Origin: Candidatus Nitrosopelagicus sp.
GTDB lineage: Archaea > Thermoproteota > Nitrososphaeria > Nitrososphaerales > Nitrosopumilaceae
Reading direction: 5' to 3'
Assembly (NCBI GenBank): GCA_028344155.1
Contig: JAOMAI010000001.1
Coordinates: 1 to 64,000 of the forward strand
DNA length: 64,000 bases
Below the pieces are notes generated by a model, which had not been told where the DNA came from, did no database searches, and saw nothing but the letters and a program-made list of their open reading frames with translations. Shown here in pieces: positions 8,965 through 16,530 of the stretch. Within the stretch, counting starts at the first letter, position 1, and the number at the start of each line of letters is the position of its first letter. The translations under genes were made by a program, and so were the position numbers.

Positions 8965-9039
8965 GGGCTCGTGGCGCAGCATGGATAGCGCAGTAGCTTC
9001 CTAAGCTATAGGTCGAGGGATCGAAGCCCTTCGAGCCCG
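8965..9039 (+). tRNA. tRNA-Arg (anticodon CCU)
   Basis: Complete cloverleaf: acceptor GGGCTCG/CGAGCCC with discriminator G, D stem GCGC/GCGC, anticodon stem GTAGC/GCTAT with loop TTCCTAA (anticodon CCU, reads AGG) and T stem GAGGG/CCCTT. The T loop starts with A instead of T at position 54. No intron and no encoded CCA. A run of six T begins one base after the 3' end. Confidence 0.95.
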
Positions 9040-9040
9040 C

Positions 9041-9046
9041 TTTTTT
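9041..9046 (+). terminator. Oligo-T terminator after tRNA-Arg
   Basis: Six T directly behind the mature tRNA end, the usual archaeal intrinsic termination signal; no hairpin is needed or seen. Confidence 0.5.
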
Positions 9047-9050
9047 ATTA

Positions 9051-9058
9051 CTTAAATT
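9051..9058 (+). promoter_or_regulatory. TATA box of the flavin reductase gene
   Basis: CTTAAATT centred about 25.5 nt before the ATG at 9080. The spacing implies a leaderless transcript starting at that ATG, so the earlier in-frame ATG at 9059 would be untranscribed. Confidence 0.5.
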
Positions 9059-9079
9059 ATGTATGAATCGACAAGATAC

Positions 9080-9607
9080 ATGAAAGTTGTTGTGCTATCT
9101 GGAAGTCCAAGAAAAAATGGCAATACACAGATTATGATGAAACATGTTCTAGAATATGTAAATCAAAAAGATGTAGATGTGAAATTTATCAATCTAGCAG
9201 ATGATGGTTTTGAGTCTTTCAAGGGCGCTGCTAATGAGGTTAATTATAATGAAAAAACATTACAAGCTGCCAAAGATATAACAGAAGCAGATATCTGGCT
9301 AGTTGGAGTTCCAGTCTATAATTCCATGTTTAGTGCAGCCTTGAAAAATATATTTGAATTCGTAAATTATAAGGAAACTGAAGGAAAAACTGCAGGACTT
9401 ACTATTGTTGCAGGTGGGATGATTAGCTTTGGAGATGTGCAAACATTGTTTACACAATTAATGTCATATTTCAGAGTAATTACGAATCCTACTGCGGTCT
9501 ATTCAACAGGAGAAAAAATTGAAGACGGAAAGATTACAGATGATGAAGTAAGATCTAGATTAAATGAAATGGTAGATAAAACATTAGAGTTAGCAAAAAG
9601 GAATTAG
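9080..9607 (+). CDS. NAD(P)H-dependent FMN reductase-like flavoprotein
   Basis: Flavodoxin-fold oxidoreductase of 175 residues. The N-terminal strand and phosphate-binding loop VVVLSGSPRKNGNT bind FMN; VGVPVYNSMFSAALKNIFEF is the second flavin-binding loop and dimer segment of the NADPH-dependent FMN reductase family. The start is placed at 9080, where the family normally begins and the promoter spacing fits. The electron acceptor is unknown. It converges with the next gene with a 4-base overlap. Confidence 0.85.
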   Translation: MKVVVLSGSPRKNGNTQIMMKHVLEYVNQKDVDVKFINLADDGFESFKGAANEVNYNEKTLQAAKDITEADIWLVGVPVYNSMFSAALKNIFEFVNYKETEGKTAGLTIVAGGMISFGDVQTLFTQLMSYFRVITNPTAVYSTGEKIEDGKITDDEVRSRLNEMVDKTLELAKRN

Positions 9608-10011
9608 ATTAGATTTTTACCTGTAATTTGTATTGATTTGAAGATTTTAACTTCGTAATCACCTTCGTATACATTTACTGCATTATTTCCATCTAGGTTT
9701 CTTGCACGAAATTTGTATTCGTATGTACCATCTTCATTTACATTAGTTTGTGCAAAATGAACTGGTTCATCGTTTTGATAAATTTGAACAATTACAGGAT
9801 AACCTTCTGCATGATTTTCTATTGAACCTTCGACGAATGCCCATGGCATTGTATTATCAGAAGAAATTGACATTGGTACAACAGTTTTTGTTAGTTGTAC
9901 ACCATCATTTGTAGAAAGTACAGTTGTGTTAGAGTCAGCAAAGGATGGTGACATACCAATCATTGCAACTAGCACAAATAATCCAGCAAAAATTCCAATT
10001 TTTGTCTTCAT
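9604..10011 (-). CDS. Secreted beta-rich protein
   Basis: 135 residues with a clear signal peptide (Lys-x-Lys then a hydrophobic stretch ending SPSFA|DS, about residues 1-25). The rest looks like a single Ig-like/beta-sandwich domain (FVEGSIENHAEGYPVIVQIY ... DGTYEYKFRARNLDG), similar to domains repeated in thaumarchaeal surface proteins where they bind or adhere. No C-terminal anchor is seen, so it may be released. Function unknown. Confidence 0.7.
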   Translation of the reverse strand: MKTKIGIFAGLFVLVAMIGMSPSFADSNTTVLSTNDGVQLTKTVVPMSISSDNTMPWAFVEGSIENHAEGYPVIVQIYQNDEPVHFAQTNVNEDGTYEYKFRARNLDGNNAVNVYEGDYEVKIFKSIQITGKNLI

Positions 10012-10060
10012 TAAAAAAAATATTGCATCAATAATATATTAACATGACTGATAATTCATC

Positions 10061-10180
10061 ATGATGGAAATGGAAGAAAGTAAAAAGTGTGAATGTGAAT
10101 GTCACTTCGGAGGGGCAGAAAGCTGTCCCGGTTGTAAAAAGAACCATAATTTAGAATTCAAGTGTGAGCACTGTAAATAA
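10061..10180 (+). CDS. Cys-rich 39-residue microprotein
   Basis: A complete small frame, ATG to TAA, rich in metal-ligand residues: CECECH near the start, CPGC in the middle and CEHC at the end. This pattern fits a tiny zinc-binding protein. An ATG directly follows the first one and a third is at codon 4. It sits in an otherwise empty gap between oppositely directed genes. No function is recognised; coding status rests on the Cys spacing. Confidence 0.55.
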   Translation: MMEMEESKKCECECHFGGAESCPGCKKNHNLEFKCEHCK

Positions 10181-10183
10181 TAA

Positions 10184-10597
10184 TTATTTTTGTTGTGCTA
10201 ACATCTTTAGATTATAAATTTCTGCACGGATCGTTTCAATCTCAACTTTTGTCTTAAGATTCTCAATTTCATTTTTTAAGTGTGAAATTTCGTTATCTTT
10301 TGCGTCATGTATGTCAGAAAGATCTTTTTCTAAACCTAGTTTGTACGTAGTAATTTCTTTTTCTGTTAATTCATGGTTTTTTTTTTCATCATGAGAATGA
10401 TCTGCCCCATGATTGCGATCTGCTGCTAGCTGTGCAATCCATATTACAAATACCATAAACCACATGATTGGTACAGCCATTAAGAAAATGAATGAAAGTG
10501 ACGGTGCAAAGTCAACTAATGGGAAGTATAATCCAGTCAAAACGATCGCCCATACGCCTGAAACAAGCGTAGCGAGATGGTTTCTTACATAACCCAT
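10184..10597 (-). CDS. Two-helix membrane protein with cytoplasmic coiled coil
   Basis: 137 residues: two membrane helices (about 8-28 and 33-55), a His/Asp-rich stretch (NHGADHSHDEKKNH, possible metal binding), then a long coiled coil (about 78-135) with heptad Leu/Ile. The layout suggests an oligomeric membrane scaffold or sensor. No family recognised. Its end lies 4 bases from that of the microprotein gene. Confidence 0.65.
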   Translation of the reverse strand: MGYVRNHLATLVSGVWAIVLTGLYFPLVDFAPSLSFIFLMAVPIMWFMVFVIWIAQLAADRNHGADHSHDEKKNHELTEKEITTYKLGLEKDLSDIHDAKDNEISHLKNEIENLKTKVEIETIRAEIYNLKMLAQQK

Positions 10598-10671
10598 TGT
10601 TGAACAAGAAAAATCTCCAAAATATAACGTTAATGGTAGATTTGGAACTAGATCAATATAGAAAAGGGGAA

Positions 10672-10908
10672 TTATTGCTCTGCAGTAACTTCTACAGTAG
10701 CAGTTGATGTTTTAGTATCAGATTGTAGTATTTGGATTTTTTCTAAAAGTTCATTTCTCAAATCACGAGCAACTCTTCTTACAGTTGGTCTTGGAACTCC
10801 TAATTCGTCAACGACTTTAGTATAGATGTCTTGTTTGTCTGTAATACCTTTATCAAGCAAAGAATTGATTGCTGCTTTGATTACAGTGCTTTGATTAGTA
10901 CGATTCAC
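10672..10908 (-). CDS. Small helix-turn-helix DNA-binding protein
   Basis: A basic protein of about 78 residues with a helix-turn-helix: IYTKVVDELGVPRPTVRRVARDLRNEL has a turn at GVPR and an Arg-rich recognition helix. I choose the GTG at 10908 because a TTTTATATA box lies 26 nt upstream, which would make a leaderless transcript; the in-frame TTG at 10944 is upstream of that box. The C-terminal Thr/Val-rich tail is probably flexible. It may control itself or the divergent cyclophilin gene. Confidence 0.7.
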   Translation of the reverse strand: MNRTNQSTVIKAAINSLLDKGITDKQDIYTKVVDELGVPRPTVRRVARDLRNELLEKIQILQSDTKTSTATVEVTAEQ

Positions 10909-10929
10909 AAGGATCGTGTAATACTGATC

Positions 10930-10938
10930 TATATAAAA
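10930..10938 (-). promoter_or_regulatory. TATA box of the small HTH gene
   Basis: TTTTATATA on the minus strand, centred about 26 nt before the GTG at 10908. Confidence 0.5.
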
Positions 10939-11064
10939 TTTCAATTGTCAAAATTATAGAAACGTCATTCGTAGTTTCATTAAAAAGAAATCGTCAGATT
11001 ATTACAACGATAAAAGGTTTTCATTGAAAAATAATTGTGATCAAAAGGTTATTATGATAATCGC

Positions 11065-11079
11065 ATGTCGTTGCGACAT
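11065..11079. repeat. Perfect palindrome before the cyclophilin gene
   Basis: ATGTCG-TTG-CGACAT, a 6-bp inverted repeat with a 3-base centre whose last base is the first base of the cyclophilin TTG start. It could be an operator, possibly for the divergent HTH protein. If the transcript began upstream, a small hairpin could instead cover the start codon. Confidence 0.45.
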
Positions 11080-11561
11080 TGACTAGTGTAAATATAGAAA
11101 CCAATCATGGAAATATTTCATTTAACTTGTTACCAGAGTTAGCACCAGAAACTGTAAGGAGTTTTGTTAAATTAGCAAATGATGGATTTTATGATGGTAC
11201 ATTATTTCATAGAGTTATTCCTGGATTTATGATTCAAGGTGGAGACCCAAACACAAAAGATCTGAATAAAAAAAGTCAATGGGGAATGGGCGGACCAGGA
11301 TTCAATGTAAAAGCAGAATTTAGTACAAGATCACATTTAGAAGGAATTGTTTCAATGGCAAGAGCAACAGATCCTGATAGTGCAGGTTCACAATTTTTCA
11401 TAGTGACAAAAGATAGTACATTCTTAGATAGAGAATATACGGTATTTGGAGAGGTAACAGAAGGAATGGATGTTGCACATAAAATAGAAAGTCTTGATAG
11501 GGATGGAAATGACTGTCCTCATGAAGATGCAAAGATGCTCAAAGTTTCAATCAAAGAGTAA
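11079..11561 (+). CDS. Cyclophilin-type peptidyl-prolyl isomerase, cytoplasmic
   Basis: Single-domain cyclophilin of 160 residues without signal peptide. The core FHRVIPGFMIQGGDP contains the catalytic Arg and Phe; AGSQFFIVT and the LDREYTVFGEV segment complete the active site. The start is TTG at a small palindrome. A second, secreted cyclophilin is encoded at 32906-34483 and an FKBP at 4531-5286, so the window has three prolyl isomerases. Confidence 0.93.
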   Translation: MTSVNIETNHGNISFNLLPELAPETVRSFVKLANDGFYDGTLFHRVIPGFMIQGGDPNTKDLNKKSQWGMGGPGFNVKAEFSTRSHLEGIVSMARATDPDSAGSQFFIVTKDSTFLDREYTVFGEVTEGMDVAHKIESLDRDGNDCPHEDAKMLKVSIKE

Positions 11562-11565
11562 AACC

Positions 11566-12738
11566 TTGGAAAAGAAAATTTTATTGATAATATTTTCATT
11601 TGTATTAGTTTCAATTTCATCACAAGTGTATGCACAAGAAGAGTTAGGCGTAATGATTGAACAACAAACAATAATTTTTGAAGTAGGAAAGTATTCTAAC
11701 ACGCATGTCAAACACGTAATAGAAACTGGTGCATGGGGAACTGACAGGCCTAGAATAATCGAGATATTACCAGGTATGCATTCAAATTTGATGGTGGTAG
11801 ATGAAGATGGTGACAGATTAAATTTCTCACATGATGGAGAAACATTTGAAGAATCAAAATTTATAATTTTAAATCAAAAATTGGGTAATTATGATTTAGT
11901 TGCAGAATATGATTTAGACAACTATATGGAAAAAGAAAATGGACTATGGAAAAAGAAACTTTCATTTGACTTTGATGTACTAGTAATGTTTGATGGTGAC
12001 ATAGAATTAATTTTTGCAAACTCTAGGCCAATAGATGTTACAGATGCAAGAGGGATCAATTGTATAGGATGTAATTTAACAATAGAATATTTTGATGATA
12101 AAAAATTAATTACAAAAGAAATTTCAACAAGTGAAGGTAAATTTGAAATACAATTTTTATCAAATAATGAAATTTCGGAAATGGGATTTATTGAAGGAGG
12201 AGCACAAGTACTAAATTTTAGTGTAGAAGATAAAGATCAGTTACATATTTTAAAAATTCCTATCGAAAATTTTCTAAATCCATATGAAGTTTATTTTACT
12301 GTGGAAGATGATATTAGTTTAGATCAAATAGATAAAATTAGAAAAACAGAATTTTCTCAAGATGAAACTCATGTAAGTATATCTTTTAGAACAGTTGGTG
12401 AAGGAACTATTTCTATTGTTGGCGCAACACCAGAAGAACATCAAAAAAGATTAGAACAAATTGAAAATATGAAAGCAAACGAAGTAAAAAATGAGAAAGT
12501 AGAGGAAAAGAAAGGAATTGCGCTTCCAATACCTGGAACTAAAGCTGCTTCAGAATTATCTTCAGAATTTGGTCAAATGAATGAAGGGGGAAAAGAAAAC
12601 ACGCTGTCTTTTGCAGATGAATTAGAAAAAGGCCAAATACAAAATTCGGATAATAGTATGACAATTGTAGGAATTATTGTAGGACTAATTATTGTAGGAA
12701 TTATTAGCGGAGTTATTTTTAAACTAAAGAAAAACTAG
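11566..12738 (+). CDS. Secreted, C-terminally anchored surface protein
   Basis: 390 residues from the TTG at 11566: a signal peptide (about 1-24, ending SSQVYAQ), a long beta-rich outer domain with one CIGC motif near the middle, a charged Lys/Glu linker and a C-terminal helix (IVGIIVGLIIVGIISGVIF) followed by a basic KLKKN stop-transfer tail. A longer frame begins at 11494 inside the cyclophilin gene, but its first 24 residues are not signal-like and I reject them. Function unknown. Confidence 0.7.
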   Translation: MEKKILLIIFSFVLVSISSQVYAQEELGVMIEQQTIIFEVGKYSNTHVKHVIETGAWGTDRPRIIEILPGMHSNLMVVDEDGDRLNFSHDGETFEESKFIILNQKLGNYDLVAEYDLDNYMEKENGLWKKKLSFDFDVLVMFDGDIELIFANSRPIDVTDARGINCIGCNLTIEYFDDKKLITKEISTSEGKFEIQFLSNNEISEMGFIEGGAQVLNFSVEDKDQLHILKIPIENFLNPYEVYFTVEDDISLDQIDKIRKTEFSQDETHVSISFRTVGEGTISIVGATPEEHQKRLEQIENMKANEVKNEKVEEKKGIALPIPGTKAASELSSEFGQMNEGGKENTLSFADELEKGQIQNSDNSMTIVGIIVGLIIVGIISGVIFKLKKN

Positions 12739-12890
12739 TCGCCTTTTGAATCACAAGCACATCCTTCAAATTCATCAAATCTAGAATTACATAAAGGACA
12801 TTTGTCACCATATTCTACTTCCCATGCTTCTTTTCCAAATAGTTTGTAATGATCATCAATTTCTTTTGGAATTTCTTGTTTTTCATCCAT
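12735..12890 (-). CDS. 51-residue zinc-binding protein
   Basis: Complete small gene, ATG to TAG, encoding an acidic protein with a C-terminal metal site: CPLC, then CACD about 13 residues later. The part before (DDHYKLFGKEAWEVEYGDKC) has a regular amphipathic look. Its stop overlaps the stop of the convergent surface-protein gene by two bases. Probably a stand-alone zinc ribbon; function unknown. Confidence 0.65.
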   Translation of the reverse strand: MDEKQEIPKEIDDHYKLFGKEAWEVEYGDKCPLCNSRFDEFEGCACDSKGD

Positions 12891-12945
12891 AGTATAATGT
12901 AATTCTCAAAGTATGTATAGATTATCTAGAATTAAACTTAGATTT

Positions 12946-13374
12946 TTAATTTGTTAGTAGTGCTTCTTTTGAAACATATTGATTTCTATCATCTACTGTA
13001 TTTTTTAGAAATTCTTTGTTAAATGCCATCTTTGTTAATGCAACGGACACATCAAATGGACTTGCAGTCCAACCATATTCAGACATTTGTGCAACTGTTT
13101 CACCGACAGTTTTTGGTTGGTCAAAGAAAGAATCTTTTTCTAAAATTCTTAACTTGTGTCTGATATCATCAACTGCAATTGTAGATGGTGATGAAAATTC
13201 AGGCTCATGGAATTCAGCATCTTCTAATGAGCTCATCACATCAGGTTGCGATCTTTCATTAAGTAATTGCTTTAGTGACTCAACTACCTCACCTACAGAA
13301 TCATTATCAACGTAAAAGTCCCTAGAATCAATCTCAATTTCATTAGGACCTTGTTTGATTCGGATTTTTGCCAT
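12946..13374 (-). CDS. Conserved hypothetical protein
   Basis: 142 residues from ATG 13374 (MAKIRIKQG). The N-terminal 35 residues look like a small beta hairpin plus helix (IEIDSRDFYVDNDSVGEVVESLKQLL); the C-terminal 70 look helical, with VGETVAQMSEYGWTASPFDVSVALTKMA resembling a winged-helix core. An upstream in-frame ATG (13389) lies where the promoter should be. It may be a DNA-binding or adaptor protein, but no family is recognised. Confidence 0.65.
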   Translation of the reverse strand: MAKIRIKQGPNEIEIDSRDFYVDNDSVGEVVESLKQLLNERSQPDVMSSLEDAEFHEPEFSSPSTIAVDDIRHKLRILEKDSFFDQPKTVGETVAQMSEYGWTASPFDVSVALTKMAFNKEFLKNTVDDRNQYVSKEALLTN

Positions 13375-13479
13375 ATGTAATCTACGCAAATATTGATTTA
13401 TTTTGCTAGCTCAAAGTAGCTTAGAGAGATAATCAAAAGATATACACAAATCATTAACAAGTAATTTTTTTGACAAGGG

Positions 13480-13487
13480 ATTTATAC
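13480..13487 (+). promoter_or_regulatory. TATA box of the PfkB kinase gene
   Basis: ATTTATAC-type element about 25 nt before the ATG at 13509; it falls inside the longer in-frame extension from 13470, which is therefore unlikely to be coding. Confidence 0.5.
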
Positions 13488-13508
13488 ATAATTTCTACTA
13501 AAAAATAC

Positions 13509-14402
13509 ATGTTAACGGTTTTTGGTTCAACTGCACTCGATACAATCAGAACACCAAAAAAAACTTTGAAAAATGTACTAGGCGGAGCAGCAACATTTGC
13601 AGCAGTATCAGCAAGTTTTTTCACAAAACCAGGATTAATTGCGGTTGTTGGTAGTGATTTTCCTAAGAAATATCATACAGTATTGAAAAATCATCTTGAT
13701 CTAAAAGGACTAACAGTTCTAAATGGAAAAACATTCAGATATGATGGTAAATATGATGCAACAATGAGTGTGCGTGAAACACTCAAAACAGAATTAAATG
13801 TATTAGCAGATTTTAAACCAAAAGTACCTGATGCATACAAAAAATCAGAATTTGTTTATCTAGCAAATAATGATCCAGAACAAAATGCAAAAATAATAAA
13901 AGAATTTGATAATGTAAAATTTTCAATGTGCGATACAATAGAATTTTGGATTGCAACAAAACGTAATGCTGTAATTAAAATGATAAAATCAGTGGACGCG
14001 GTAGTGATTAATGATGAAGAGGCAAAGTTACTCACAAAAGAAGATAATTTGATCAAATGTGCAAAAAAAATGATGAGTTGGGGAGCCAACTATGTTGTAA
14101 TTAAAAAAGGAGAACACGGTGCATTACTATTTCATGAAGATGTGATTTTTCCATCTGTCGGATTTTCATTAGAATCTGTCGTAGATCCAACAGGTGCAGG
14201 AGATTCTTTTGCAGGTGCAATGATTGGACACTTGGCTGCAAAAAATAAGACCAGTTTTTCTGAAATTAAAAAATCAATTATTTATGGAAATGTAATGGGA
14301 TCATTTGCTGTTGAAAAATATGGATTAGCGGGATTAACATCATTGAAGAAATCAGATATTTCAAAAAGAATAAGACAGTATGAAAAAATGATTACTTTTT
14401 GA
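13509..14402 (+). CDS. PfkB/ribokinase-family sugar kinase
   Basis: ATP-dependent kinase of about 297 residues. The N-terminal VFGSTALDTI strand and the GGAATFAAVSASFF helix are the substrate-side motif of the family; the signature DPTGAGDSFAGAMIG near the C-terminus holds the catalytic Asp and anion hole. Substrate cannot be set: ribose, adenosine/cytidine or another sugar are possible. The ATG at 13509 fits family starts and promoter spacing. Confidence 0.88.
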   Translation: MLTVFGSTALDTIRTPKKTLKNVLGGAATFAAVSASFFTKPGLIAVVGSDFPKKYHTVLKNHLDLKGLTVLNGKTFRYDGKYDATMSVRETLKTELNVLADFKPKVPDAYKKSEFVYLANNDPEQNAKIIKEFDNVKFSMCDTIEFWIATKRNAVIKMIKSVDAVVINDEEAKLLTKEDNLIKCAKKMMSWGANYVVIKKGEHGALLFHEDVIFPSVGFSLESVVDPTGAGDSFAGAMIGHLAAKNKTSFSEIKKSIIYGNVMGSFAVEKYGLAGLTSLKKSDISKRIRQYEKMITF

Positions 14403-14434
14403 AGAGTTATAGATAAGATTTTTTTTTATAAATC

Positions 14435-14767
14435 ATGGAAGATAGACTGGATTCAATTTTTTCTATGCAGAAAGGATTGGAAGATATGATGAATCTTGAC
14501 AGATATCCGAAAGATACTGAAGGTAAAGTATCTGCATTGTGTACTGCAATAATGCATGAAGCAGTAGAACTACAACGTACTACAAATTGGAAGTGGTGGA
14601 AGACGCCAACTGAATTTGATAAAGCAGAAGCAAGAGAAGAGCTGATAGACATTTGGCACTTTGTTGTTCAAGCATCACTTGAGCTAAACCTCACACCTGA
14701 CGATATCTTGAAAGAGTATGAGAGAAAAAATGAGATTAACAGGCAGAGACAGAAAGATGGTTACTAG
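14435..14767 (+). CDS. All-alpha NTP pyrophosphatase, dimeric dUTPase type
   Basis: A 110-residue helical protein of the MazG/dimeric dUTPase superfamily that hydrolyses (d)NTPs to NMP and PPi. Metal-binding acids appear as EAVEL (helix 1) and EELIDIWHF (helix 2); the WKWWK stretch matches the dUTPase branch, which excludes dUTP from DNA. Shorter than bacterial dimeric dUTPases. Substrate is inferred from that stretch only. Confidence 0.78.
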   Translation: MEDRLDSIFSMQKGLEDMMNLDRYPKDTEGKVSALCTAIMHEAVELQRTTNWKWWKTPTEFDKAEAREELIDIWHFVVQASLELNLTPDDILKEYERKNEINRQRQKDGY

Positions 14768-14825
14768 TTTCATCGTATAATGTGATTGAAATAATTTTAT
14801 AGTAGGTCTATTAAAAACCGATGAA

Positions 14826-15401
14826 ATGAAAGTTCGTCATCTACAAGAAAGTGATAAGCAATACAGAGTTTTTCTGTACATATTTTATGCTGCTTCTGCA
14901 ATGATGGTAACTATCATGATTTATGGAATGGTCATGATGATTGGCGAATGGCAAGAAACTGGATATTACGTAATGGGAGAAGTTTTAGTAAACACACATG
15001 TTCCATTTGAAAACTTTGCAAACCTCACTACATGGTTATCATTTGCATGTATAATTTCATGGTACTGTGTTTCAAGAATTGGTTGGAAAAGAACAGTTGG
15101 ATTACAATCATACAGAATGGCTTTACTACAACTAATGTTGTTAGGTTTTGCAGTAATTTGTTTATACGAAGTTTTATGGAGTTTTACAGTACTAAATGCA
15201 GAGATTACATCACAAATGGTAATTGATGGAACAACTCCAGATATAGACAAACTAGCGGTACACTATCCAGATCCAGATAGACCATGGAATTTAATATTTG
15301 CAACAAAAATTTGGTCTGTAGGATTTTTGATTAGTGCACATGCATTCTATTTGAGTACAAGACCTAGAAAATCAAAAGAAGAATTATTGCCTGAAGAGTA
15401 A
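14826..15401 (+). CDS. Four-helix membrane protein
   Basis: 191 residues with predicted helices at about 15-40, 66-84, 96-118 and 156-175 and a long outer loop before the last helix (DPDRPWN). Helices are rich in Met, Trp and Tyr. It does not match AmoA, AmoB or AmoC. The next gene is also a small four-helix protein 35 bases downstream, so the two may form one complex. Function unknown. Confidence 0.65.
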   Translation: MKVRHLQESDKQYRVFLYIFYAASAMMVTIMIYGMVMMIGEWQETGYYVMGEVLVNTHVPFENFANLTTWLSFACIISWYCVSRIGWKRTVGLQSYRMALLQLMLLGFAVICLYEVLWSFTVLNAEITSQMVIDGTTPDIDKLAVHYPDPDRPWNLIFATKIWSVGFLISAHAFYLSTRPRKSKEELLPEE

Positions 15402-15436
15402 TTTAGTAATAAAAATTTGATTTCGATTAAATATTC

Positions 15437-15841
15437 ATGAATGAGTATTCTTTTATGATATACTTAATCAATGAAAAAAAATATTCAATATTTCTTATTG
15501 CAATAATTGGTTCAATTGCAATCTTATCAATACCATTGATTTTGAATCAGGTTTTAGAAGGTGAACATTTACTTCATGTTGCAATTCATGAGATTGGTTT
15601 TGTTCTAGCAGCATTTTTGTCAATAATGGCAGGAATTGCGTACATGAAAACCAGAATTTCTAGAATGTTATTTTCTGCATTTGCATTTGGAGTTTTAGGA
15701 TTTGGACAAGCAGCTTACATGTATTCAGAAATTTTACAACCACATCCTGAGGAAGATATGTTTAGCGGGGGGGAAATTTTAGATATTTCGATATTAATTA
15801 TGACAGCATTATTCGCGGTCGGTGTTTTTTACAAACGATGA
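15437..15841 (+). CDS. Four-helix membrane protein with membrane histidines
   Basis: 134 residues, helices at about 18-37, 48-66, 71-93 and 111-131. Histidines in HLLHVAIHE at the start of helix 2 and one in EILQPHPEED could bind metal or haem. It follows the previous membrane-protein gene closely in the same direction and is probably co-expressed. No family is recognised. Confidence 0.62.
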   Translation: MNEYSFMIYLINEKKYSIFLIAIIGSIAILSIPLILNQVLEGEHLLHVAIHEIGFVLAAFLSIMAGIAYMKTRISRMLFSAFAFGVLGFGQAAYMYSEILQPHPEEDMFSGGEILDISILIMTALFAVGVFYKR

Positions 15842-15941
15842 ATCTAATAATATACATTTAATATTTTCTAGAAATTTATAATAAAAAAATTATAAAAATG
15901 GATTTATATTCTAAGAAATGAGAAGGAGAATAGAGAAATAA

Positions 15942-16436
15942 TTGGATAGAAGAAAAACTGTTTTAGAAATTGTAAATAAAAATCCCGGAATCAGATTTAA
16001 TGAAATAATGAGAGTTTCAAACATTAGAAATGGTACATTAAGTCATTATGTAAAAAAATTAGAAGATGAAAAAATTATAGAACTGGAAAGAACACCAAGA
16101 GTGACACGCCTATATCCTGCAGGAATATCAGCTGAAGAAGCTAAAATTTGCAAATATATGACAAAATCAAGCCAAAAAAAATTAATTTTATTTTTACTTA
16201 AGAAAGGAACCGCTACATCACTTGAAATTAGAGATTTTATCAAAAAATCACCTTCAGTGGTATCTGTTAATCTAAATGAATTATTCAAAGAAAAGATTAT
16301 TGAAAAACAATATGATATACCTTCAAACAAGTATTCATTAAGAAATCCTGAACAGATAGAAGGAATATTGAATGAATATTATCCAGAAACAATTGATAAA
16401 ATTACAAACAATACAATAGAAATGTTAGATTTTTAG
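15942..16436 (+). CDS. Transcription regulator with two winged helices
   Basis: 164 residues with TTG start. Two tandem winged helix-turn-helix domains: about 1-60 (IVNKNPGIRFNEIMRVSNIRNGTLSHYVKKLE, wing around TRLYP) and about 75-140 (KGTATSLEIRDFIKKSPSVVSVNLNELF, wing PSNKYSL). The same two-domain plan occurs in many archaeal ArsR/MarR-like repressors. No ligand-binding domain is seen. Target unknown; the membrane-protein pair upstream is one candidate. Confidence 0.8.
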   Translation: MDRRKTVLEIVNKNPGIRFNEIMRVSNIRNGTLSHYVKKLEDEKIIELERTPRVTRLYPAGISAEEAKICKYMTKSSQKKLILFLLKKGTATSLEIRDFIKKSPSVVSVNLNELFKEKIIEKQYDIPSNKYSLRNPEQIEGILNEYYPETIDKITNNTIEMLDF

Positions 16437-16530
16437 TGTGTAATAGAAAATAGACATCGACAAATTTTATCATATAATTATAAAAATTAATACAATACTT
16501 TATAGATAAACAAAAGAAAAATCTGTTAAA

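Noticed and set aside
11494-11565. Longer start for the surface protein at 11566
   Set aside because: The extension lies inside the cyclophilin gene in another frame and is not signal-peptide-like; the TTG at 11566 begins directly at a signal peptide.
13470-13508. Longer N-terminus of the PfkB kinase
   Set aside because: It contains the TATA box for the ATG at 13509.
14826-15841. Ammonia monooxygenase subunits
   Set aside because: Sizes are near those of AmoC and AmoX, but characteristic Amo sequence segments are absent.
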